A stretch of DNA of 64,000 bases, taken from assembly GCF_030704535.1 (NCBI RefSeq), contig NC_081819.1, positions 16,149,501-16,213,500 of the forward strand, in the 5' to 3' direction. The position numbers and the translations under genes are program-made. Below the pieces are notes generated by a model. It was not told the origin of the DNA. It was given only the letters and a program-made list of their open reading frames with translations, and searched no databases. The first letter of the stretch is position 1. Each line of letters starts with the position of its first letter. Source of the stretch: Vitis vinifera. Its lineage: Eukaryota > Streptophyta > Magnoliopsida > Vitales > Vitaceae. This document shows, in pieces, positions 11,645-23,775 of the stretch.

Positions 11645-13257
11645 ATGCAGGCCAAACCTTTCCATGCTGTCCCGGTCAAATTCCCTTCTCCAACAAAGCT
11701 CCCTCTTCTCCAGAAACCTCCGGCCATGCCGGAGAAAGTACTGTCAAGAGCTATTTCCATTTCCACACCTGATACTAGGGTTTCAGATGTCTCGACCCCG
11801 AATTTGGATGACTCCATGGCTGCATTTTGGGATTATCAGTTTCTCTTTATGTCGCAACGCTCTGAAACAGATGGGTCTATTGCTTTACGCGTGGTTGATG
11901 GTGCAATTCCCGTTGATTTTCCTTCGGGTACGTATTTTCTAGCTGGGCCGGGTCTTTTTAGCGATGATCATGGGTCGACGGTCCATCCTTTGGATGGGCA
12001 TGGGTATTTGAGGGCTTTTGCCATTAATGGACCGGGTAAAGAGGTCAAGTTCTCGGCTAGGTATGTGAAAACGGAGGCCCAGTTGGAGGAGCACGACCCG
12101 ATGACCCGTGGGTGGCGATTCACGTACCGCGGCCCGTTTTCGGTATTGAAAGGAGGGAAGAAGGTGGGGAACAGGAAGGTGATGAAAAATGTGGCGAACA
12201 CCAGCGTGTTGAAGTGGGGTGGACGGTTGATGTGCTTGTGGGAGGGTGGAGACCCCTATGAGATTGAATCTGGGACGCTGGATACGATCGGAAGGCTCGA
12301 TATGATGGAGGGCTGTGATTCATTGCATGAAGGTGGCAGCCCCGGCAGTGATGCTTGGGATTTGGCTGCGGCGGCGTTGAAGCCAATTCTACATGGTACG
12401 TACACAAAAACATTGCATTATTTTCCGACTGAGGCTAGGGTGACGGGTTGCATTTGTTGCTTAGATGACAGCCAAGTTACAGCCGTTCACCTCCCCATCA
12501 CGGTGTTGAACCAGAGAGACGCATGAGGTGTCCTCACAGTTCCGTGACGCTAGAGTAGCCCCAAAACCCCCCTCCCACGAATCCCCGATTTCAAAAAATT
12601 CCCATCACTGACTATACATTATATTTTTATATCATAAGATTTCAATGGACGGTCAGAATTATTATTATTATTTAATTAAAATATCATATCTTTGCCTCGT
12701 AATGCCAACAAGAAGTTCCATGTATATATTAGCTGAATTAAAAATTAATGATAATATTTTATTATAAAAATGCAGGAGTGTTCAAGATGCCGGAGAAGCG
12801 GCCACTGTCGCATTATAAAATTGATGCTAAAAGAAATAGGCTTCTGATGATGTGGTGTAACGCAGAAGACATGTTGCTGCCTCGGAGCAATTTTACAATC
12901 TATGGTAAATTAATATTATATTTAATTAAAGCAATGTATGGTATGGTTAGGAGTTTGGAGTTTGGACCGACATGATTTAATTTAATTAAATAAGTACATT
13001 ATGATGCAGAATTTGATTCGAAAATGAAGGTGGTACAAAGGAAAGAGTTCAAGATTCCGGATCATTTGATGATCCATGATTGGGCTTTCACCGATTCTCA
13101 TTATGTCTTGTTCTCCAATCGAATCAAGCTTGATATTCTAGGTAATGTGCCATCCACCATTCCTCTACCTTACCCAAATTTTTTTATTTGTATATTTTCA
13201 AAATTTTTATTTTTTGTATAAAAAAAGAATTACTTATCAATTTTTATTTTTTTAGAA

Positions 13258-13337
<80 letters not shown>

Positions 13338-15825
13338 AATTATTAAATTTAAATATATTTTTTAAGTTTTTTTTTTTTGAGAACTCAAATATAGAAAAAA
13401 AAAAAGTTTTCTAGATCATCTTCTATGAAGGTACCATATGGTCATAAACAATATAAAATTTTCTAACTATTCTTTATCTTTTCAGTTACTCCAAATAGTC
13501 TAAAAAAAATAACTAAGAACATCTTAAATTCATTCTAAAAAACCATTTTTAAAATAAGTTTTGAAAAAAAAAATTATATTCTATTGAAAGTTTATCAAAC
13601 ATATTTTCTAACTTAGAAAAATATTTTCTATTTTAAGAAATAAAATATTATGTTTACAATTACCAAATATAGCATTCATTTTATTATTATTAATATATAT
13701 TTTTTTACTTTTTATTTGTCTCTACTTTAAGTTAAAATTTCACAATTAAGAGTGTGTTTGATAGTGATTCTAAGAAGTATTTTTACCATTTTTAATACTT
13801 GAAATTTTTTATATTTTGAGTATTAGAAAAACTAAATGTGTTTCTTAAAAGTACTATCAAACATACTCTGAAAATGCGTTTGATAGTATTTTTATTTCAA
13901 GTGTTTTTAGTGAAAATGTTTCTTTAAGAGAATCACTTATTAAGTATTTCTTCATAAAATGTTACAAGTGATTTTTCAAAATTTAAAAGTGTTTCCTAAA
14001 TTTTTTCAAATATTTAAAGTGCATTTGAGAGTGATTCTAGAAAGCGTATATAACATTTTTAATAATGATAAAAAATTTTAAGTATTAAAAATGTTAAAAA
14101 CGTTTTCTAAAATCACTCTCAAATGCATTATTAATTTTCTTTCAAAAATGCTTTCAATATTAAAAACATTTCTTAAAATCATTATCAATTGAGTCTAAAA
14201 CTAATAAGAAAAAGTAAATATATAAGTTCCCACAATCGAATTTAAAAAAAAAAAAACTTATTATTTCAAAATAATTTTGTAGGATCAATGGGGGCCTTAA
14301 GTGGACTATCACCAATGATATCAGCATTATCGGCAAACCCTAGTAAACCAACCTCTCCAATCTATCTCCTTCCTCGATTCTCTGACGACGTCACTGGAAA
14401 TCGAGATTGGAGAGTTCCAATTGAAGTTCCTTCACAGTTATGGCTGATACATGTTGGCAATGCCTATGAGGAGAGGGACGAGAGAGGAAACTTCAACATT
14501 CAAATACATGCCAGTGCTTGCTCTTATCAATGGTTCAATTTCCACAAAATGTTTGGTAATATTTACTTTTCATTAATTTTATTTTTATTTCCTAAAATAA
14601 ACCATATTTATTTATTTACTTTTTTTTTCTTTGTACAGGATATGATTGGCAAAGTAGGAAATTAGACCCTTGTGTTATGAATGTTCAACAAGGCCAAGAA
14701 GAATCACTTCCACACCTCATTCAAGTCTCCATCAACTTGGATGCCAATGGTACATCCAAGAATTGTAGTGTCGAACCTTTGAATCAATGGAACAAACCCT
14801 CCGACTTCCCCTCCATCAATCCATCTTCCTCCGGCATAAAAAACACATACATGTATGCGGCGGCCGCATCTGGTTCCCGCTCAACCTTGCCACATTTTCC
14901 TTTTGACACCATCGTTAAAGTAAATGTCCCTAACAAGTCGACTCATAGGTGGTCTACCGGTACTAGGAGGTTCATAGGTGAGCCCATCTTTGTTCCCAAG
15001 GGTATTGAAGAAGACGACGGTTACCTTCTGGTAGTCGAGGTAAGTATTAAATTATTATACCATTTTACAATGTTAGAAGCAATTCAAAATCTCTTGTTTG
15101 ATTTATCATAGAAAATATAATGAAAAATCAAGTAGAATTAAACTTATTTCAAGACTTACATGTTTTCAAACCATTTACTCTTTACATAAAAGAAAAAAGA
15201 TGATAAATAAATTTGAAAAAGTATGTAAATTTTTTTATTTTGAGAAAAGTGTCTTTTTATACACTTATATGACAAAAAAAAAAAACCATAAAATAGGAAT
15301 CTAAATTTATAAAATATAAATTTCAAGCACCTATCGAAAAATAACTAGCATTTCCAACACTTTTTGGTAGAAAGTACTACATTTGACCATTTAGGTACTA
15401 TATTTTAATTATATAAGTACTATATTGATCATTTTAAGTACTACCTTTGATCGATAAGCGCATGAAACTTGAATTATTGTTAAATAATTCATATTTTATA
15501 ATTATTTTTACATGAGTACGTGGAAACATATGTTTTTTTATATTATTTTTCACTATTTTCTTTTATTATACTTTTTGTAAACTTTTCAAGATCCAAATAG
15601 ATTCAAATATTTTCGTTCTTTTTCTTTTTAAACTAACATTTTAAGGTTCTGAAAATTGTTGTTTATATTGTTTTACAGTATGCAGTGTCAATACAAAGGT
15701 GTTACCTTGTCATATTGGATGCTAAGAGAATAGGAGAGATTGATGCACTTGTAGCAAGGCTTGAAGTCCCAAAACATTTGACTTTTCCCATTGGATTTCA
15801 TGGCTTTTGGGCCCCCAAAGAGTAG
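11645..15825 (+). CDS. CCD7: Carotenoid cleavage dioxygenase 7 (plastid, strigolactone pathway)
   Basis: In strigolactone biosynthesis CCD7 cleaves 9-cis-beta-carotene at the 9',10' bond in plastids; CCD8 then makes carlactone. Six exons join in frame: 11645-12395, 12776-12904, 13010-13141, 14283-14555, 14639-15039 and 15679-15825. All introns are GT-AG and give 610 residues, the usual family length. The four iron-binding histidines of the dioxygenase family are present at 250 (ILHG), 316 (MIHDWAF), 394 (LIHVGNAYEE) and 603 (FHGFW). Family-typical blocks include FWDYQFLF, DDHGSTVHPLDGHGYLRAF and LMCLWEGGDPYEIE. The N-terminus is basic and rich in Pro and Ser, as in a plastid transit peptide. 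Assignment to CCD7 rather than CCD8 or NCED rests on these blocks, recognised without a search. The gene looks intact. Intron 3 is enlarged by a TA tract and MITEs. Confidence 0.93.
13261..13334. repeat. (TA)37 microsatellite in CCD7 intron 3
   Basis: An uninterrupted TA dinucleotide run of 74 bases lies 119 bases after the exon 3 donor. It is likely to vary in length between individuals. Confidence 0.97.
13750..14195. mobile_element. Cluster of nested MITEs in CCD7 intron 3
   Basis: There are three foldback units. Unit 1 (about 13752-13873) opens GTGTGTTTGATAGTGATTCT and closes with inverted AGTACTATCAAACATACTC. An outer unit begins near 13877 with GCGTTTGATAGTATT and closes near 14195 with AAAATCATTATCAATTGAG. 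An inner unit (about 14021-14128) opens GCATTTGAGAGTGATTCTAG and closes AAAATCACTCTCAAATGC, a near-perfect inverted pair. The ends resemble hAT-type MITEs. No coding capacity. Confidence 0.7.
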
Positions 15826-16540
15826 GTTAATTTGTACATATTTTTAATGTAGAATTAAATAGAAATCCATGTTACATGATTTGTATTTAATTCAATTTTA
15901 TTGCTTAGTGACTAATGTGATAATTGGTTTAGATTTGCAAAAGTAAGTCTCCCTTAATATTTTCTTGAAGTTCATTCTCAGTAGTAATGAAATTGATACA
16001 TGGGAACAAGTGCATCGGCCTAGTTTGGGAGTGACTATTATAGAAGTAGCTAGAGTTATTTTTACGAGAAAAAAAAAGAGGGTATTTTTGCCAAAATACG
16101 ACCAAAAAAGGATGAAGGGTTAGATACCTAAAATTGTGTTTTCAATAACCCTTTTTATCAAATAACCCTTGAAAGTACTTTTGATAATGGGCTACATAAC
16201 AAAAACATAATTTTTAGAAGAGACATCTATCTACCATGCAAGTCCACAAATCACTTGGAAGTGATTTTTTATATTTTTAATAGTGACCTTCTGCATAAAT
16301 TTTTGTAAGTGTTTCCAACCTTTCAAGAATTACTACCAATTTTAGTAGTTGCTTGAGGGGTTTTTAGTGCATTCATTAATACAAAGGAAAAATAAATAAA
16401 TAAATATAAAGTTAAAAGTTTCCATTATGGTTTATGAATTTAGTTTCATTATGTGAAGTTAATCTAATTAGCAAATATAAGTAATCACTCGAGAGAGGGG
16501 AGGTGAATTGATTGATGATCATTATTTGAAAATTTTGTTA
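15826..16540. other. CCD7 3' flank with a MITE-like stretch
   Basis: The CCD7 3' untranslated region lies here; AT-rich motifs follow the stop codon, but no single polyadenylation signal stands out. About 16020-16390 contains GTGACTATTATAGAAG and GAAAGTACTTTTGATAATGG, reminiscent of MITE interiors, without clear paired ends. No gene. Confidence 0.4.
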
Positions 16541-16955
16541 AATTGCAAATATTATAAACAATAAAAAATATAAAGCAAGACTAGTTTGTAATAAAATAAA
16601 GAAATATGAAAGAGAGTGCAAGTAACAATTTTAACATGGTTTTACACGACCTCACCTATGTTCATTACCTTAAGCTTTAATCCAAGCCTTGAGGTACTCC
16701 ACTATACCAAAGATCCTTCAATCTAAGGAATATTTCAATATACACTTGGTTTCTATGTATCAATGGATTTCTACAACTCCATAAGAACAATTTTTTCTAT
16801 ACTTAAAACAACTCTTTGATAAAACATTATGAGGAAAGATTTTTCAAGTTGTTAGTATTTAAGCTTTGGTGGATTATCCACAAACATGGAGAGTGGTACT
16901 AATGCAATACTCACAAATCTTGATGGATTAACTACTTATTTCTCATTTAAGATTA
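16541..16955 (-). repeat. LTR-like fragment, left part of an interrupted copy
   Basis: It contains GCAAGTAACAATTTTAACATGG and a following CACCTATGTTCA block, similar in layout to the ACGTGGTTC and GCGTCCATGG blocks of the copia LTR at 21706-22153. The sequence appears to resume at 19552 after the hAT-like insertion, and fades out near 19760. Orientation and family are inference. Confidence 0.4.
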
Positions 16956-16963
16956 CTTTCAAG

Positions 16964-19543
16964 CAATGTTTTTATAATTGGACCGGTCATTGAATCGAAA
17001 AAATCATCGGTTCAAGGTTCACTAATTGGACCGTGATCGAATCGTGGTCAAATAAGTGACATCATTAATATATAATTTATATAATATTATTAAAAATAAA
17101 AATATTTTTAAGAAATTATATATATAGATATAAAATAATTTTTTTAAATAATTTTTCAATTTTATATTTGATATATCAAATATAAAAATAATAAATATAA
17201 AATTGATTGGAGCCAAAATATGTGCTCTAATGGCACATATTCTATATGATTTGTGCACCAAAGGACATTTAAATCGCCCAACTTGACCTAAATCAATGCT
17301 AAGGCCCTAGCCATGAGTTTAATTTGTACTTTAGAGACTTATCTTAGGTTCAAGGGAAGAAAATGGTGCAAGTTGAATCATTTTAGATTTTGAAAGATCA
17401 AAAAAGGGCTAAATGAGGAAATAAGTGAGTCAAGACTCATGGACCGTAAGAAAAGGCAAGATGAGGATAATCATGAGTTTGAAAGATGATAAATGACCAT
17501 TATGGAGTAAGAAATAAGGAAAGAAAACATAGGAAATGAGGCATGAAGCAAGATTCAGCTGCATGAAAATTTAGAACTAAAAAATATGATGGCATTATAT
17601 ACTCTGACTTTGAGTACTAATTTAGAGTACTTCTTGGAGTCCATTGTATACATACTATATATCATTTTGAAGCTTGGGAAGTCAAGAGTCCAACGCTTTA
17701 AACAGTGTGCAAATTAGAGCTGAAATGAAGAAGTTATGACCATTTGAAGACAACTGCACCAAGTTGGAGGGTCATTTCGAAATGATTTCGAAATTCAACT
17801 TATGATTTCAAAATTCAACTTATGAATTCGAAATCCACTTTGAAATAACACCAATTTCGAATTCACCCACTGCCACTCTGATGTTTCACCTCCTCTACCT
17901 TGGGAATTGCATCTAGGGCACTCCATCCTCCCTAAGTGGACCCCACATGACTAGAAATCACCATTTTATTATTTTTTTAATCATTTTTAGGAAATTATTT
18001 TGTAATAAGTGGACAATGAGAGTGTGCCACATGTTAGGTAATTCATGGTATTATATAAACTCTCTCAATTCTAGGTTTGAGGGATCTTGAATTTTTTTTC
18101 CGGAGAGTTTGACATTGAAGGTGGAAGAAAACGAGAACTTTGATTTGTTTTCTTTTTCTTCTTTATTAAATATATTATTTTTAGTTTCTTTTGATTCAAA
18201 TTATGGATTTTTACCCTATTATGAATTGTGAATGTGACATCACTTCCATGAGAGGCTAAGAGTCAACTTAGGGCTTGAAGCATGAAAACCTAAAGGTTAG
18301 AAAACCTATAGGGATAATGGGTAAATTATTATAACAATGAGATTAATTATTGGTTGGGTGACAATTTATCAATTTTTTTTATTCTATCCTTGTGAGTTAG
18401 TTTAGGGAATGATACGATAGGTTATTACCCAATACTAATGATTCTTGGTAATTCTTGATCATTGGTTATCCTCGTCTTCTCTATTGTTATTTGCCCCAAA
18501 ACAAAGCTATAAGGAGTAGGAAAGGTTAAAAAGGAAAATCTTAAACTAGTAATCAATCTCATTCATCTGATGGTTTTATGAATCTATTTTAAAAAGGAAA
18601 AATTAGGTTTCAGATGCAATTTTGAGTTATAGAACTCAACTTGATCGCGAGCGACTAAGGATCCCAAAACCCTAAGATCATATTACTTAAAAGACCCTTG
18701 TTTTCTCTCATTTTTATACCCTAGGTTGGATTGTGGAAAACTCCAAACTTGAATCAATTGAATTTAAAATCAATATTCATTTTTTTTATTAATTTAATTT
18801 CTTTTACTTAGTTTCACATTATTCACATATTGTTTTTCACTTTAGGATTTAAACAAAAGCAATTCATTTATTCTAATATTGACAATTTCCATAAGTTAGT
18901 CCTTCAAAACGATACCCGAAATACTACAAAACTCGCAATGACTCTTTCTCTAGTTTTTCTTGACCAGAGTTGCTACATAAAAAAGCTAAGTATTTTGGTA
19001 CAATAGAGAAGTTCGGTCAAAAATATAAATGAATTTTTAGATAACACAATTTTATACCCATTTTTAGAGAACCTATCTTGACCTTTCATTTTCAATTAAT
19101 CTCCACCATCCATTCAAAAGCAAACCCTAAAACCCATTTCTTCCCCCCATAACCGCACTTTCCTATTTTTTTTCCTCTTTCTCTTCTTCTTCTCTCATTT
19201 TTTTTTTAAAAAAATTTTCTTCCATTTTTTTTCTTTCTTTCCTTCTTTCTCTCGTTGTATAGGCTCCTACCCTTACCACCAGCAACCTTGTTGTCAGCAA
19301 TAGCTCCAATGACGATAGTTTGCCAACCAACAACCGTTTTATTCCTACCATCCCACGATCTCTCGATTCACTATAAATTGACCGATTCACTCGGTTTACC
19401 GGTTCTATTATCAATTATGACAATTTGAGGTCATCAACTTAAAAGGGTGGACCAGATAGGAAAGATCACCGATCGACGGTTGGACCGATCAAACCGATTG
19501 GACCAATCAAACCGGTTGGTCTGATCCGATTTTTAAAACATTG
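16964..19543. mobile_element. hAT-like DNA transposon, non-autonomous, 2.58 kb
   Basis: The left end reads CAATGTTTTTATAATTGGAC; the right end, reverse complemented, reads CAATGTTTTAAAAATCGGAT. Both run on into GGACCGGTC/CCGGTT-rich subterminal repeats. The element is flanked by the same 8 bases, CTTTCAAG, at 16956-16963 and 19544-19551. An 8-bp target duplication fits the hAT superfamily. No transposase can be read. The interior (about 17216-18990) looks like captured or nested DNA of LTR style, with CTTGACCAGAG and CCAAAACCCTAAGATC motifs. A small inverted repeat, AATATGTGC/GCACATATT, lies at about 17216-17240. Confidence 0.75.
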
Positions 19544-19551
19544 CTTTCAAG

Positions 19552-20514
19552 CATTCTAACAATGACACTAAGTTTGAAAGTTTGATAATTTCTTTGCTCA
19601 TTGCCTCAGTGCTTTGTTCCTATGTATACATAGTGACTCTCGTTTAGCTCTTAAGCAAGCAATAGTGAAGTTTATTGTAAAATAAACATCATTGATGCTA
19701 TATCAAGCCATAGATTAGAAGCTCTTATAATGTTTAGAATTCATACACATGAAAATATTTATTAATATGGATATTACCAGTTTCTATGATCAATTAATTG
19801 TCATGTTGATTCCTTACCTACTTTTACCTCTAAGGCTATAATGGGAGATGATAAGTTCAATATACAAGGGTTATAATGTCAACTTCCATAAACTACCAAT
19901 GACTTAGCTCTAGATTGGTGTAAGACTATATTAACATGGTTAAAGGCTTATGCAAATTTGACAAATATAAAAGACCTTTATCATTTTACCTTTTTGAATG
20001 GAAAACTGTATTTCACTAGACCAAAAGCTATGTTGACTTGGTGCATTAATAGCATTGAGGTAAATCTTTGCCTACATCATGTTCATCACAAACACTTACG
20101 GTAATGCATTTGCAAGTCTTTATCATTGTCTTCAATGTCAAATGTGTTATTTGCCTATTATATCTATTGATAATGCAAAGTTTCAACAAAAATACATAAG
20201 TATCAAGAACTTATTGATCACATAAAGTGTCTAGTCACATAGACTTCCAAATTTCAAGGCAACCTTATAAATGTTAACTACCTTATTTGTTGTTCTCTCT
20301 TTACTAATTGCAAAAGCTATTATTATTAGAAGAAAGGTTGCTCCATTTTTATTTTTGTTTTTTTGCAAAAGAATCAATTTTTTCATTAAGGGTTAGCGAC
20401 ACCACCTTAGGTGTCTCACGAGTGCAAAGATTTGTAAAGTGTTGGTAGAGGTTCACCAAGGACAATTTGGTGAATATTAAGGTGATTAAGAGTTGCTTAG
20501 CTAACTACTCTATT
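19552..20514. other. Degenerate transposon DNA
   Basis: No intact gene. To about 19760 it continues the LTR-like fragment interrupted by the hAT-like element. Beyond that the plus strand has short peptide-like stretches broken by stops that probably belong to the same Ty3/gypsy polyprotein as the integrase relic that follows, but I cannot assign domains. Confidence 0.4.
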
Positions 20515-20845
20515 TAGGTTATTATTCACCCAATATGGAGGCTAACATTATTCACCATGCTCATTGTTCTCTTTCTTACCAAGTCTATGGTAATGGTATT
20601 CATGCTTCATTAGTTGAACTCCATAGTCTCTCTACTCATTAGCCTTTTCATATTTGCAACATGGATTTTGTTGACCCTGTACCTCAACATATAAGGGGCA
20701 TATATGAATCTTAACCACTAGTAATTGCTACACTAAATATGTAAAGGTTGTTGCATTGAAAAGGCTCCAAGATCTATAGTAGCTAATTTCATTCTTGAAC
20801 AATCATATGGCGTTTTGATACATACCTTTGTTAAGTATGTGGAAG
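20515..20845 (+). pseudogene. Ty3/gypsy integrase relic
   Basis: Plus-strand reading with frame breaks gives YYSPNMEANIIHHAHCS, then QVYGNGIHASLVELHSL, then PFHICNMDFVDPVPQHIRG, then NYCTKYVKVVALKRLQD. These match the order and spacing in gypsy integrases of a YYWPxMxxD block with a zinc-finger Cys, HxxPxELH, PFxxWGxDxxGP and YFTKWVEAxxLxxxT. Several key residues are lost (the Trp before the first catalytic Asp, for example), so the relic is dead. Confidence 0.7.
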
Positions 20846-20867
20846 CTTTGATACTATTGGGATTTAG

Positions 20868-21475
20868 CCCTAGAAAGTATGAAATGATGTAACAGATAAA
20901 GATTTATTTATAAATTTATTTATTTATGTTTCTTGGTTTCCCTTTATTTATTTATTTATTTTTTGTATTAATTAGATATTTGAGTATACACACCTCACAT
21001 CACTTGCATTGTACATGAATTTGGTGCATTACAAGTTGCATTGATGATTCAAGTCATGAGTTCCTTATAGAGTGACGAGTTGTCTATAATTAGTTTATGG
21101 ATTTAGACAATCCATTTGAGATTGGACTGCATTACCTTCTAATTGAAGAGATGACTTGTTCTAGTGATCAAGATGGTTTTCCCATAGTGAGTGCAATTAT
21201 ATATGTGACACACACTAGAGTATAGGACCTACGATGAATCATGACATAAGGCTATCAATTGTCATAATTCACCAAGCCACTATACCGTGTAGACTTTCAA
21301 CCTTGACTTATGGGTTAAACCTTAAGTTAATCATATATTCTTATGAATTGGGTCATTGTTGATGAGGGTTGGTGGAAACAGGTATTCTCAATAGAAGTAT
21401 CGTGATATCTCATATGATTGAAACAATGTGTACTCTTGAGTGATCCAAATGACATATCATCTAAAGGACTATGAC
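20868..21475 (+). repeat. Copia-type LTR remnant, copy 1
   Basis: It begins ATTGGGATTTAGCCCTAGAA, a start style seen in plant copia LTRs that follow a GGGAGATTG polypurine tract. The first ~270 bases match 58353-58680: TTTATGTTTCTTGGTTTCC, ATTAGATATTTGAGTATA, GATTCAAGTCATGAGTTC and AATCCATTTGAGATT. The rest is unmatched in the window. No downstream internal domain is attached. Confidence 0.6.
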
Positions 21476-21479
21476 CATA

Positions 21480-21660
21480 GCTCTTACTTCTAATTCTTCC
21501 AATTCTTCATTTGTCATCCTCTTTGGTTTTTTTGTTTTGTAATACTCTAAGAAGTTCTTGTTGCACTAAAACATCTTTAATAGTACTCTATTAGATACTA
21601 AAATTATTTTTCATACCAAAATTCCCAATATTATATTTTATCTCTAACGTTAACTTCAAA
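21480..21660 (-). pseudogene. Copia gag start, decayed
   Basis: Reverse-complement reading gives SNRVLLKMF-CNKNFLEYY, then KKPKRMTNEELEELEV. This resembles the copia gag opening (WKxRMxDVLVQQxLxxxL...KPxxMTDEEWEELD). It contains stops. It lies directly inside the primer-binding site and LTR at 21690-22153, in the expected order. Confidence 0.6.
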
Positions 21661-21689
21661 GTAATTTTCTCATGATCTTCATACCACAA

Positions 21690-21700
21690 CTCTGATACCA
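21690..21700 (-). other. Primer-binding site (initiator tRNA-Met type)
   Basis: The minus strand reads TGGTATCAGAG, the standard copia primer-binding site complementary to the 3' end of initiator tRNA-Met. It sits five bases inside the LTR 3' end (ACTCA), as expected. Confidence 0.8.
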
Positions 21701-21705
21701 TTTAT

Positions 21706-22153
21706 TGAGTATGCAAAAACTTTGATATCACTGATTAAGAAAAATCACAACACTCAAATGCAACAAGGAAAAATAAAGTAAAATAGAGAAGACAAACTAT
21801 TTACGTGGTTCAGTGTAATTATTTGCGTCCATGGGAAAGGAAGATCAAATTTATTATAACCTTTAAGACGATATACTTCAAACTCTCTCAACCTTTTTCT
21901 ACCCAAAATCCAATACATCATTTACCTATCTTTCTTCGCCCTTTTCTCACCTTTTTTTTATAAATAATTCTCTTTCTTTCAATCTAATATAAAACCACAT
22001 AGTTATATAGTCATATGTGTTAACCCTAAAACAATAATTTTCTAACCGTAGTCAAACTTAAAAAGATAATTTATAGAAACACAAACTCTATAAATAATTA
22101 AATATTGATTTTCCTAAAAATAAAAAATAAATCATTTGATTCAAATCCTAACA
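21706..22153 (-). mobile_element. Copia 5' LTR, 448 bp
   Basis: On the minus strand it starts TGTTAGGATTTGAATC and ends ACTCA, next to the primer-binding site. A TATA-like CTATATAACTATG lies in the middle and a CCACGTAAATAG block in the 3' third. Together with the primer-binding site and gag start this is the 5' end of a truncated copia element; no 3' LTR copy is visible in the window. Confidence 0.75.
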
Positions 22154-23775
22154 ACCTCACCATATGCTTTTTGAAAATGGTCTCATTCTCCACCAACATG
22201 CATAAACATGGATCAATGCATGTTTATGTAAAGGTATCTTGTGACTAAATGATTCTTAAACCCTTCTAAAGGTTTCGCTCTTGATCTAATGCTTTGACGC
22301 TAATATATTGCCTAATTACGAAGCTACGGTGATTCCAAAATGGACTTGACATTCTTAAATCATCAAGTACTTCTGTGGGAAAAACCTCTTATTCTATGTC
22401 TTTTCAAAATAAATCAAAAGCTAAAAAATGTAGTCATGGATTGTGGTTCTAATGAAGGAGAAAAATGTAATTATTTTAATTTAGAATATTAGATTATTAA
22501 AATTTAAAATAACCAAAAAAAAAAAAAAGGGAAAAGAAAGAGCAAATGGGAGTTATGTTTATTGGAGATATTAATTGAACTTAGAAGAATAAAATCGAAA
22601 CGTTATTTTAATTTTAAAAGACAAAATATGTGGAGATAATTGGGGAAGTTAATGAAAAATTTTATTTTATTTTAGGAAGCTGTTAAATTTTTTTGTAATG
22701 TTGCTTGTTTGACCAAAAATAACCCATTTAAAAAAAATATTTACAAATTAAACTTGATTGCATCCACGCTGTATCTATAATGGATGACTACAATTTTGAC
22801 CACTTAAAAAAAATTTAAAATCATAATCACTAATTACGATTTTAAATTTGAATTTAATTTTAAAGTTGTAATCATCAAATACGGTTTTGATTTAAAATTT
22901 ATATAAATATATAACCATGTTGTTTTCCTTGAAATATTTAACTTTATTTCAAAATAAATAAATTGATTTTGAGTTAAAACTTTTTTTTTATATATAAAAT
23001 TAGTAGTTAACTTTATTTTAAAAATAAATAAATTTATCATATTATTTTTATTTTATATTGGTTAATAAACTTATGTGATTATTTAAAAATAATAATATAT
23101 GAAATAAAATAAAATAAAATATCAATAATTTATTTTATATTGATATTTTTAATTTGATATAAAAATATTTTTTTATTTTATTAAAATAATTGATATTATT
23201 TTAAATATAAATTATAATTAGTTAATTATATTTAAATATAATAAATTATATTTATTTAAAACAAATAAACTATGAAATTATATTTGAAGAAAACAAATAA
23301 AACAAATTATTATATTTATTAATTATTATATATAATATCATATGTATACAAGTTCAATTTAAAATTAAAATTTATCATATTTTATTTTAATATATAATAA
23401 TTTGTTTATAATAAAAAAATAAACAATGTATTACAAACAAACAATTAAAAAAAATATTTTGGTAATTACGATTTTAAATTTATTTTAAAATACTCATCAA
23501 CTATGGTTTTTTTTACATGGATGCCTATGTGATCGGAATGCACTAAATTGAGCATTATTTTAAAATTAAGTTTCTGATTTTTTTTTAAAATATGTTATTT
23601 TGGTAAAAAAAAACTCAATAAATTATACAAATGTCATCAGATTTATTATTTCTTTTATACTTAAAAAAAATAAAAATAAAAATAATATAAGAAAGGGAAA
23701 GAAACAAATGGGGTAAACCCCCCAAAAACCCTCATTTCAAACGCCAGGCTCGCAGAGGGAGAGGAGCGAGCGACA
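22154..23775. other. AT-rich intergenic DNA and NUP62 5' flank
   Basis: Very AT-rich, with a repeated TAATTACGATTTTAAATTT block at about 22831 and 23464 that may mark the ends of one inserted element. NUP62 leader sequence begins somewhere near 23690, where base composition becomes GC-richer. No TATA box is obvious. Confidence 0.45.

Noticed and set aside
12120-12413. Minus-strand open frames across CCD7 exon 1
   Set aside because: Shadows of the GC-richer CCD7 coding exon; the plus strand carries the conserved dioxygenase blocks.
19163-19414. Lys/Glu-rich minus-strand open frame inside the hAT-like element
   Set aside because: It comes from a CT-rich tract (TTTCTTTCC repeats) and has no transposase features.
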